Assembly: GCA_035457345.1 (NCBI GenBank)
Contig: DATIBT010000079.1
Location: 1-7,376 of the forward strand
Direction: 5' to 3'
DNA length: 7,376 bases
DNA from: DASTDY01 sp035457345
GTDB taxonomy: Bacteria > Patescibacteriota > Saccharimonadia > Saccharimonadales > EFPC-124
The notes under the pieces were generated by a model. It was not told the origin of the DNA. It ran no database searches and saw only the letters and a list, made by a program, of their open reading frames with translations. The position numbers were made by a program, and so were the translations under genes. This document shows, in pieces, positions 1 through 5,583 of the stretch (its first letter is position 1; the number at the start of each line of letters is the position of its first letter).

Positions 1-1
1 C

Positions 2-337
2 CCCGCCGACCAGAACGGCCCCAGGAATCAGCCTCCCGTATCCACCCAGTCCACCACACCCCCGCCGACCAGCACCGCGCGTGCGGGTTCCGGCACGGGT
101 GGGACCGGACGGGGCGCTCAGACAGCACGGCCGGCCTCGGCGCCCCCGGCGTCGCAGCACCGCCCGCCCGTGGCTTCTCCGGTGTCCCCGGCGAAACCGC
201 AGGCACAGGCGTTCCCCTCCGCGGACGCTGAGCCCGACCCGTTCGCCTGGACCAGCCCCTGGACCAACACCGCCACCGACCTGCCCGTCCCTGGCCCCCG
301 TTACGCCGGTGGCACCTACGCCGCCGACAACATCTGA
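2..337 (+). CDS. 3' end of a Pro/Ala/Thr-rich protein (5' partial)
   Basis: An open frame enters from the left edge and stops at TGA 335-337, giving about 111 residues with no start in the window. It is recognisable as coding because its third positions are almost all G or C, and because the next gene follows directly with a Shine-Dalgarno placed just after this stop. The visible part is low-complexity, rich in Pro, Ala, Thr, Ser and Gln (for example PPPTSTARAG), and ends in a more ordered stretch containing FAWTSPWTNT and the terminal AADNI. No catalytic motif or membrane helix is visible. Long Pro-rich tails of this kind are common on membrane or secretion and conjugation proteins of Actinobacteria, so it could be the tail of such a protein, but the family cannot be named. 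It probably forms an operon with the membrane-protein gene starting 11 nt after its stop. Confidence 0.6.
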   Translation, partial: PADQNGPRNQPPVSTQSTTPPPTSTARAGSGTGGTGRGAQTARPASAPPASQHRPPVASPVSPAKPQAQAFPSADAEPDPFAWTSPWTNTATDLPVPGPRYAGGTYAADNI

Positions 338-348
338 GGGAGAAGCGA

Positions 349-963
349 ATGTCCCCGTTCACCGACACCAACGTGGGCCTCATTGGGGCTTTCGTCGTCG
401 CCATCTATCTGATGGCGACCAAAAAAGGGACCGCACTGGCCCTCCCGGGTATCGCGGTTCTGGCAGCACCCATGACCTCGCACACCTGGTACAGCGGAGC
501 CCCTCTGTGGGCCCAGTACACCCAGGAGGCGCTGGTCTGGCTGCTGGTCATCGGCGGCATGGTCGCCTACGCCACCAACCTGCACCCGCCTTACAGCAAG
601 GCCCGCACCAGGGTGACGCGCATCTGCTTCTACCTGGCGACACTGGTGGCGTACACATTTCCGCTCCTCGTCCTGCTGTTCAGCGGGGCGAGCGTATGGA
701 CAGTGGTGATCGTCCTGGGCATCGGGCTAATCGCGCTCATCGTGAGTGCGGCCGTCGCGGGCTTCATTTGGTACAGACGCGAGACCCCGGACAACCCGTA
801 CAACCGCCGGACCTCGGACAACATCGCGCCGGTCACCCCGGCGGGACCCCGGGCGGCCGACTACCAGGCTGCTTCGACACCGCAGCGCGGACCGTACGAC
901 CCGGATCAGGTGCGCCGCCAGCGTCCCCAAACGGGTGCACCACAGCACCGCGCCCACAACTGA
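349..963 (+). CDS. Five-helix membrane protein, actinobacterial type, unknown family
   Basis: This 204-residue protein starts at ATG 349, preceded by a GGGAGAA-type ribosome site (338-344), and ends at TGA 961-963. Hydrophobic segments lie at about residues 8-23, 28-43, 60-77, 91-111 and 116-142, so it should be an integral membrane protein with five helices. It has a hydrophilic Arg/Pro/Gln-rich tail (143-204) beginning with WYRRETPDNP. By the positive-inside rule that tail is probably cytoplasmic. I do not recognise the family. Small multi-helix proteins beside a Pro-rich protein are frequent in the transfer modules of actinobacterial conjugative plasmids and integrative elements, which is a possible context but not shown here. 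Codon use is strongly GC-biased and unlike every gene to the right of about position 1100. A strong hairpin follows 14 nt after the stop. Confidence 0.72.
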   Translation: MSPFTDTNVGLIGAFVVAIYLMATKKGTALALPGIAVLAAPMTSHTWYSGAPLWAQYTQEALVWLLVIGGMVAYATNLHPPYSKARTRVTRICFYLATLVAYTFPLLVLLFSGASVWTVVIVLGIGLIALIVSAAVAGFIWYRRETPDNPYNRRTSDNIAPVTPAGPRAADYQAASTPQRGPYDPDQVRRQRPQTGAPQHRAHN

Positions 964-976
964 AAGGATGAGGCCA

Positions 977-1005
977 CCGGCTCGCCGCACACTGCGGCGA
1001 GCCGG
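977..1005 (+). terminator. Strong GC hairpin after the membrane-protein gene
   Basis: A perfect 13-bp stem (977-989 with 993-1005) closes a 3-nt loop, starting 14 nt after the stop codon. There is no T-run after it. U-less GC hairpins are commonly accepted as terminators in high-GC Actinobacteria, so this is probably the end of the + strand operon. Confidence 0.65.
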
Positions 1006-1119
1006 CCCTCGGCAATCTCAGCGGTAGGATCAATCCCTACTGCTCACGGCTCGTAGCTTTTTGGCTCGCCGTGAGCAGTAACTCACCCACCTTCGACAAA
1101 GAATGCATATTGTGCACAC
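1006..1119. other. Junction between GC-rich (actinobacterial-like) and moderate-GC DNA
   Basis: Up to about 1080 the sequence has the base and codon composition of a high-GC actinobacterium. From about 1087 it becomes AT-richer, and from 1120 it belongs to the infB terminator. The exact joint cannot be fixed, but it must lie between the hairpin ending at 1005 and the terminator starting at 1120, most likely at 1080-1090. I see no tRNA, integrase or transposase next to it. Confidence 0.6.
1020..1080. repeat. Overlapping, mutually exclusive inverted repeats at the composition boundary
   Basis: Two stems compete for the same bases. Stem A pairs 1020-1028 with 1036-1044 (9 bp including one G-T, 7-nt loop). 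Stem B pairs 1038-1050 with 1068-1080, a perfect 13 bp with a 17-nt loop. A further small repeat, gtgag/ctcac, pairs 1071-1075 with 1082-1086. The arrangement resembles an attenuator, a replication or transfer origin, or an integration-site arm. No T-run follows stem B. It sits where GC-rich DNA gives way to moderate-GC DNA, so it may also mark a recombination or chimera join. Confidence 0.5.
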
Positions 1120-1150
1120 AAAAAGAGCATCCTTCCCGGATGCTCTTTTT
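1120..1150 (-). terminator. Bidirectional intrinsic terminator of infB
   Basis: A perfect 13-bp stem (1120-1132 with 1138-1150) has a 5-nt loop. The stem begins with AAAAA and ends with TTTTT, so it can work in both directions. It starts 15 nt beyond the infB stop codon on the - strand and ends the rpsA-infB transcript. On the + strand it would also block transcription arriving from the GC-rich segment. Confidence 0.92.
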
Positions 1151-1165
1151 GATATCTTTACTCTA

Positions 1166-2938
1166 CTATAACGTTCGGCGTACTAATTCGCGCTTAAAGA
1201 ATTCCAGCTTATCGCCTTCGTTAATCTGTAACTTGCCCTTGGTCTTAAGCTGGAGGCCACACATCTCCCCTTCAAACACCTCTTTGGCCTCCTGATGATT
1301 GCGCTGCACATTACCCACCTCTGCCTCTGCAATCTGTTCGCCATCACGCAGGACACGAGTTAGGAGGCGGGGCTCAATCTTACCTTTCGTGACTTCTCCA
1401 CCACAAATAACCTCGTCTTTAGTGGTTTTAAATATGCCCTTTATCACCAATTTGCCTATTTCAGTCTCCACTACCTCAGGTGCAAGCATTTGCTCCAGTG
1501 ACTGCTTGGCGTCATCTATGAGTTCATAAATAATGCGGAAAATACGTACCGGCACCTTATCGCGCTGAGCTTGGCGCTTAACTGCCGGGGGTAACTGAAT
1601 ATTAAAGCCGTAAATGATAGCCTGAGAGCTTTGTGCCATACGCACATCATTCTCAGAGATATTACCCACACCTGAACTAATGATACGGAGGGCCACTTCG
1701 TCGTTCTCAAGTAGTTTCAAGCTATCTGCCACAGAAGTAAGAGAACCTTGCACGTCTGCCTTAACAATGACTGGTATAAGCTGCTTCTCTTTGCGACGAT
1801 TCATAAGCTGCAACAGATCACTACTAGAGACGGCCGAGGATTGCACATCTTCTTTACTTTCCGTAGCGTTTTGGGTGGAACGTTGGCGAGCCTCTTTCTC
1901 TGATGCGACAGCAGTAAAACGGTCGCCAAACTCTGGCAACATTTTAAAACCGGTAACTGTAGCAGGAGTAGATGGGCCAGCCTCTTTAATAGGACGACCC
2001 GCATAATCTTGGAGCGTACGAATTTTAGCATAAGCGCCGCCGGCTACGATAAAGCTGCCGGCTCGCAGGGTACCGTGCTCAATAAGCAGCCCAACAACCG
2101 CACCCCTTCCCTGTTCCATGTGTGATTCAATAACTAAGCCCTCTGCCGGACCATCCACTTCAGCGCGGAGATCTTCCAGATCGGCCACCAAAAGGACAAG
2201 CTCAAGAAGCTTATCAAGATTCTGCTTAGTCTTGGCCGACACCTCAACCATAACAGTGTCACCGCCCCAATCTTCCGGAGTGAGGCTATGGTCGCTGGCC
2301 AACTGGGTTTTAACACGATTGGCATCCGCTTCAGGCTTATCAATCTTGTTGATTGCCACTACAATACGTGCGTTTGCTTGTTGGGCGAATTTAATTGCCT
2401 CAACAGTTTGGGGCTTCACACCGTCATCGGCGGCTACTACAATGATGACTACATCTGTCAGGGCGGCTCCGTGCTGCCGCAATGCACTGAATGCTTCGTG
2501 TCCAGGAGTATCCAACAAGGTGATCTTGCGGCCATTGTATTCTGTCTGGTATGCGGAGATATGTTGAGTGATGCCACCCGCTTCGCCGCTCACGACTTTG
2601 GTATCAAGAACGGCATCTAGCAGGCTGGTTTTGCCGTGGTCTACATGTCCCATAACGGCGACAATAGGTGGACGAGTCTGCGCCTTATCACTTTGTGAAC
2701 GCTCGCTGCGTTGATGATGACCCGTCTGGGCTTCCTCTTTTTTTGCCTCTAGTTCAACATCGAGGCCAAGCTCTTCAACAATAATTTGGGCCGTCTCCAG
2801 ATCGATCTTCTGATTCACGGTCGCCATAATGCCATTCTTGAATAGCTCGCCAATGAGCTTGGTAACAGGCAGATCCAATTGAGCCGCCAGTTCTCCGACG
2901 GTAATCATGCCTGGTATCACGAGTGTTTTGCTGGCCAT
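1166..2938 (-). CDS. infB: Translation initiation factor IF-2
   Basis: IF-2 is the GTPase that brings initiator fMet-tRNA to the 30S subunit and promotes joining of the 50S subunit in the cytoplasm. The 590-residue product has one N-terminal IF2_N module (about residues 10-60), a short charged linker, and a GTPase domain. The GTPase motifs are GHVDHGKT (97-104), GGITQ (121-125), DTPGH (143-147), NKID (197-200) and SAK (234-236). Domain II follows at about 262-345, the central domain at about 385-480 with VKADVQGS, and the C-terminal tRNA-binding domain at about 487-590. It is far shorter than the roughly 890-residue E. coli protein because the N-terminal region is minimal, which suits a reduced genome. 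The start is set by a near-perfect AAAGGAGGT (complement of 2943-2951) a few bases before ATG. It lies 41 nt after rpsA and should be co-transcribed. The usual downstream partner rbfA is not present before the terminator. Confidence 0.97.
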   Translation of the reverse strand: MASKTLVIPGMITVGELAAQLDLPVTKLIGELFKNGIMATVNQKIDLETAQIIVEELGLDVELEAKKEEAQTGHHQRSERSQSDKAQTRPPIVAVMGHVDHGKTSLLDAVLDTKVVSGEAGGITQHISAYQTEYNGRKITLLDTPGHEAFSALRQHGAALTDVVIIVVAADDGVKPQTVEAIKFAQQANARIVVAINKIDKPEADANRVKTQLASDHSLTPEDWGGDTVMVEVSAKTKQNLDKLLELVLLVADLEDLRAEVDGPAEGLVIESHMEQGRGAVVGLLIEHGTLRAGSFIVAGGAYAKIRTLQDYAGRPIKEAGPSTPATVTGFKMLPEFGDRFTAVASEKEARQRSTQNATESKEDVQSSAVSSSDLLQLMNRRKEKQLIPVIVKADVQGSLTSVADSLKLLENDEVALRIISSGVGNISENDVRMAQSSQAIIYGFNIQLPPAVKRQAQRDKVPVRIFRIIYELIDDAKQSLEQMLAPEVVETEIGKLVIKGIFKTTKDEVICGGEVTKGKIEPRLLTRVLRDGEQIAEAEVGNVQRNHQEAKEVFEGEMCGLQLKTKGKLQINEGDKLEFFKRELVRRTL

Positions 2939-2963
2939 GAGTACCTCCTTTCGGTAACTTGGC

Positions 2964-2977
2964 GGCTCTCAGGAGCC
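2964..2977 (-). other. Small intergenic hairpin between rpsA and infB
   Basis: A 5-bp stem (2964-2968 with 2973-2977) with a 4-nt loop lies in the 41-nt gap just after the rpsA stop and before the infB ribosome site. It has no T-run and is too short to be a strong terminator. It could be an mRNA stability or partial read-through element, or chance. Confidence 0.3.
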
Positions 2978-2979
2978 AC

Positions 2980-4041
2980 TTACTTCTTTAAGCTAAGTGA
3001 AATCTTGCGGTTTTCTTTGAGGATCTCCAAGATCTTGAAGGTCTTCTTTTCGTTGAGTTTGAAGATCTTTTCTGGGTCAACGCCGTCACCTTCGCCAAGC
3101 TCAGTGACGTGAACCAGGGCTTCAACCGCCGGGCTCAACTGAATGAACGCGCCGAATGGGGTGATTCGCGTAACGGTACCCTCAACTTCGTCGCCTTCTT
3201 TAAACTTCTGGACTTCTTTAGCCCATGGGTCTTCCTGAAGTTGCTTCAGGCTGAGGCTCAGGCGGTCTTTCTCAATAGAGATGATCTTGGCTTCAACCGT
3301 GTCGCCAACCTTGACATAATCTGTTGGGTCGCTGACGCGCTCCCAGCTGATCTCACTAATGTGGATCAAGCCTTCGATACCGTCAACATTAACGAACGCA
3401 CCAAAGTCTACTACCCCAGTAACAACACCTTTCACGATGTCGCCAACCTTGAGCTTCTCAAAGCGTTCGGCAAGGCCTTCTTTGATAGCTTCCTTCTCAG
3501 AGAAAATGAGCTTGTTGGTCTTGCGGTCAGCATCTAAGACGCGGACTTTAATGGGTTTGTTTATGAGAGCGTTCAGGCGCTGCAGAATTTCGTCCTTGTC
3601 GGCACCAGCTACCCGAGGATAGTGTTCGGCGCTCAACTGACTAACCGGCATAAAGCCGCGGATGCCCTCAAGTTCGATTAAGAGACCACCACGGTTTGCG
3701 TCGTAAGCGCTTACTTCGATCACCTCTCCAGCATCGAATACTCGCTTAATTTCATCCCAACCGCGATCTTTTGCTGCTTTACGCAGACTTAAGAGGGCGT
3801 AACCGTCCTCGATTTCTGGGTCAACAACACTCGCCGTGACCTCGTCCCCCTCGTTAAGATTGCGGCCACCGCCGATTTCACGCCGCGGCACCAGACCGAC
3901 GCCATGCGCACCCAAATCGAGCCAAAGCTCGTGCTTACGTACGGTCAGCACCTTGCCTTCTACAACCTCCCCAGGGGTAAGTTGTGTGACTTTCTCCTGC
4001 TCAAGGAGTTCGTCCATAGTAATAGTTGTGGCTTTCGCCAT
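2980..4041 (-). CDS. rpsA: 30S ribosomal protein S1 (four S1 domains)
   Basis: S1 binds mRNA on the small ribosomal subunit and helps unfold and position it for initiation. From ATG 4041 the product has 353 residues, beginning MAKATTITMDELLEQ, with four OB-fold S1 repeats at about 21-90, 105-182, 196-265 and 282-352. Repeat three carries the classic VTGVVDFGAFV and GLIHISEIS signature, and repeat four has GTVTRITPFGAFI. This is shorter than the six-repeat proteobacterial S1 but usual for several other phyla. The open frame extends 20 codons upstream to a TTG, but that extension would contain the leader hairpin and the Shine-Dalgarno, so I reject it. The ribosome site AAGGAG (complement of 4055-4060) is 13 nt from ATG, with a small hairpin folding the gap. 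The operon is rpsA-infB. Confidence 0.95.
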   Translation of the reverse strand: MAKATTITMDELLEQEKVTQLTPGEVVEGKVLTVRKHELWLDLGAHGVGLVPRREIGGGRNLNEGDEVTASVVDPEIEDGYALLSLRKAAKDRGWDEIKRVFDAGEVIEVSAYDANRGGLLIELEGIRGFMPVSQLSAEHYPRVAGADKDEILQRLNALINKPIKVRVLDADRKTNKLIFSEKEAIKEGLAERFEKLKVGDIVKGVVTGVVDFGAFVNVDGIEGLIHISEISWERVSDPTDYVKVGDTVEAKIISIEKDRLSLSLKQLQEDPWAKEVQKFKEGDEVEGTVTRITPFGAFIQLSPAVEALVHVTELGEGDGVDPEKIFKLNEKKTFKILEILKENRKISLSLKK

Positions 4042-4060
4042 AGTGTTAAAAACACTCCTT
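4042..4060 (-). promoter_or_regulatory. rpsA ribosome site with hairpin between SD and start codon
   Basis: On the - strand, AAGGAG (complement of 4055-4060) is separated from ATG by 13 nt, longer than normal. The gap is made of AGTGTT, TTT and AACACT (complement of 4042-4056), a perfect 6-bp stem with a 3-nt loop. The stem overlaps the last bases of the Shine-Dalgarno and abuts the ATG. Folding would shorten the effective spacing or mask the site, which makes it a plausible translational control point. Confidence 0.5.
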
Positions 4061-4079
4061 CCAAGTATATTTTCTTCGG

Positions 4080-4099
4080 GGCGCTCAAAAATAAGCGCC
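4080..4099 (-). promoter_or_regulatory. Leader hairpin upstream of rpsA
   Basis: GGCGCT and AGCGCC form a perfect 6-bp stem (4080-4085 with 4094-4099) around an 8-nt AT-rich loop, inside the predicted rpsA 5' leader. In E. coli, S1 represses its own mRNA through stem-loops in the leader; whether that happens here is inference. It could alternatively help end the transcript of the preceding surface-protein gene, but it lacks a T-run. Confidence 0.4.
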
Positions 4100-4113
4100 A
4101 AAAGATTACTTTT

Positions 4114-4142
4114 ATTGTACCCTTTTACGAATAAAAAGCCAA
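4114..4142 (-). promoter_or_regulatory. Predicted rpsA-infB promoter
   Basis: On the - strand, TTGGCT (complement of 4137-4142) and TACAAT (complement of 4114-4119) are separated by 17 nt, a good sigma-70-type match at -10 and moderate at -35. Transcription would begin near 4107, giving a leader of about 65 nt. The promoter lies just beyond the stop codon of the upstream surface-protein gene. Confidence 0.5.
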
Positions 4143-4147
4143 GGGGT

Positions 4148-4699
4148 CTAACTGAGGCTCGTCAGGCGACGTCGCGACTGAACAAACCGGCTGCCGATGA
4201 AGGTAAGCACGCCCAAGCCTACAAAAGTTATCGCAGCATCTTCAACGCCTGTCGAAGGAACTGTCTTGGGAGTTTGCTGGGCAACGCGAGCTTTATCCTC
4301 TGCGGCTTTCTTTTCGTCGGCAGCTTTTTTGGCTGCGGCAGCATCGGCAGCAGCCTTAGCATCTGCGGCAGCTTTGGCGTCTGCTGCTTGTTTATCTTTA
4401 GCAGCTTGCTCATTCTTGGCCTTTTGGGCAGCCGCTTCGTCTGCCTTCTTTTTATCGTCAGCAGCCTTCTGCTCGGCGGCCTTACGGTCGGCCTCCATCT
4501 TCTTGTCAGCCTCTGTCTGGCCAGCAGATTGGTGGGTGGGCTGTTGAGCGACTGATTGCGGCTTACCGCCTTGGGCGTAATACTCGGAACGGCCCTTGGC
4601 CCACTTTACCCCCAGTACTACAGCGGCCAACAACAAAGCTCCGATAACAATAAATATCAGCAATGAACGTAATGGATTAGTTTGAACTGTTGGCTGCAT
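4148..4699 (-). CDS. Ala/Lys-rich coiled-coil surface protein with VPSTG sorting-type signal
   Basis: From ATG 4699 (GGGGAG ribosome site just upstream) this is a 183-residue protein. Residues 12-34 form one hydrophobic helix after a short N-terminus, serving as signal-anchor or signal peptide. Residues about 62-140 are almost only Ala, Lys, Asp, Glu and Gln, with repeated KAAADAK-type units. They should form a long charged helix or coiled coil, like TolA domain II in composition. The C-terminus has VPSTG (147-151), a hydrophobic stretch (154-173) and the RRR cluster (176-178), which is the layout of an LPXTG-like sortase substrate. The inferred role is a cell-surface stalk or spacer anchored to wall or membrane; no partner is visible here. 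A longer frame to a TTG at 4753 overlaps the promoter and is unlikely. If no sortase cuts it, the protein would simply span the membrane twice. Confidence 0.82.
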   Translation of the reverse strand: MQPTVQTNPLRSLLIFIVIGALLLAAVVLGVKWAKGRSEYYAQGGKPQSVAQQPTHQSAGQTEADKKMEADRKAAEQKAADDKKKADEAAAQKAKNEQAAKDKQAADAKAAADAKAAADAAAAKKAADEKKAAEDKARVAQQTPKTVPSTGVEDAAITFVGLGVLTFIGSRFVQSRRRLTSLS

Positions 4700-4724
4700 G
4701 TCGCTCCCCTGTTGTCTAAAAATA

Positions 4725-4753
4725 ACTATATAACACTTGGCCTTTAAGCGCAA
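4725..4753 (-). promoter_or_regulatory. Predicted promoter of the surface-protein gene
   Basis: On the - strand, TTGCGC (complement of 4748-4753) and TATAGT (complement of 4725-4730) are 17 nt apart, with the start codon about 25 nt beyond the -10. The -35 is embedded in a small inverted repeat (CCTTT 4741-4745 with AAAGG 4752-4756). That repeat sits between the two divergent genes and could be an operator. Confidence 0.45.
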
Positions 4754-4767
4754 AGGGTGCCTTACCG

Positions 4768-4776
4768 TGCTACACT
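4768..4776 (+). promoter_or_regulatory. Extended -10 promoter giving a leaderless ROK mRNA
   Basis: TGC followed by TACACT (4771-4776) is an extended -10 element with no convincing -35. The normal distance to the start of transcription puts the first base at about 4783, which is the A of the ATG. No Shine-Dalgarno is visible upstream of the start codon, which agrees with a leaderless transcript. Confidence 0.45.
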
Positions 4777-4782
4777 AGACTC

Positions 4783-5583
4783 ATGATTACAGCGGTAGAT
4801 GTGGGGGCCACTAAAACACTAGTAGCACAATTTGATAAGGGGCTACGTCCAATCGGCCAGAGCCGTTTTCTGACGCCCCACAATACCGATGAATTCCTAC
4901 AACAATTAGAAGACCATCTGAGTGCTTTTGACGCCATAGACAGCCTTACTGTGGGCGTACCAGGTATTATCGACTACGAAGGAGTCGTTCTACGCTGCAG
5001 CAACCTTCCATGGAAGCATTTCGCCCTCCGCCACCATCTGAACGCTCGTTACCAAGTGCCAGTTTACATTCAGAACGACGCCAAACTAGCAGCGCTCGCA
5101 GAGATCAATCATTTACCCCATGTGCCGCATCTGGGACTCTACTTAACAGTCAGTACGGGTATTGGCAGCGGTGTGATAATCGATGGAAAACTCCTCCCCG
5201 CCTTTTACAGTGGTGAAGCAGGCCATATGCGGGTTTACTTCGAAGGTAAATGGCAGCAATGGCAAAAATTTGCCTCAGGTAGCGCGCTCGTAAAACACTT
5301 CGGTAAACGCGCCGAAGATTTCACTCGCGAGTCCGAGTGGCGCGAGGTAGCTGACAGATTAGGTCGTGGACTTAATTGTCTCATACCAGCCCTTATGCCA
5401 GATGTCATCGTATTCGGTGGGGGCGTTGGCAACTATTTCGAACATTTTGATGAAGAGTTATACGAAAAAATTAGCATCCTTGAACCCTACATTGACCTCC
5501 CGAAGCTTGTTAAGGCCCATCACCCCAACGAAGCGGTATTATTTGGCTGTTACTACTATGCTACCCACCAACTCCCTTCTTAG
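4783..5583 (+). CDS. ROK-family sugar kinase-like protein without the zinc motif
   Basis: ROK proteins are ATP-dependent sugar kinases or transcription repressors of the actin-like ATPase fold. This 266-residue protein has the N-terminal phosphate loop DVGATKT (6-12), GVPGIID (58-64), the catalytic-base motif QNDAKLAAL with Asp99, and TVSTGIGSGVIIDGK (122-136). It also has GEAGHM (144-149) and the adenosine-site FGGGVG (211-216). There is no DNA-binding domain, so it is an enzyme type rather than a NagC-like repressor. In most ROK proteins the GH is followed by a CxCGxxGCxE zinc site; here residues 150-165 (RVYFEGKWQQWQKFAS) contain no cysteine. The substrate cannot be told: glucose, N-acetylglucosamine and N-acetylmannosamine kinases all belong to the family. 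The gene appears leaderless and overlaps the next gene by 26 nt. Confidence 0.88.
   Translation: MITAVDVGATKTLVAQFDKGLRPIGQSRFLTPHNTDEFLQQLEDHLSAFDAIDSLTVGVPGIIDYEGVVLRCSNLPWKHFALRHHLNARYQVPVYIQNDAKLAALAEINHLPHVPHLGLYLTVSTGIGSGVIIDGKLLPAFYSGEAGHMRVYFEGKWQQWQKFASGSALVKHFGKRAEDFTRESEWREVADRLGRGLNCLIPALMPDVIVFGGGVGNYFEHFDEELYEKISILEPYIDLPKLVKAHHPNEAVLFGCYYYATHQLPS

Noticed and set aside
81..971. Long + strand reading frame of 296 codons over the GC-rich segment
   Set aside because: It runs in another frame through both real genes, is full of Arg/Pro/His, and has no ribosome site. High-GC DNA commonly leaves such false frames open.
4042..4101. S1 start at TTG 4101
   Set aside because: The 20 extra codons would include the leader hairpin and the Shine-Dalgarno, and they do not resemble S1.
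3836..4555. 239-codon + strand frame opposite rpsA and the surface-protein gene
   Set aside because: It is an antisense shadow. Its hydrophobic look comes from complementing Ala/Lys-rich codons, and it crosses two genes.
4700..4753. Surface protein start at TTG 4753
   Set aside because: The extension overlaps the -35 element and lacks a ribosome site; ATG 4699 has one.
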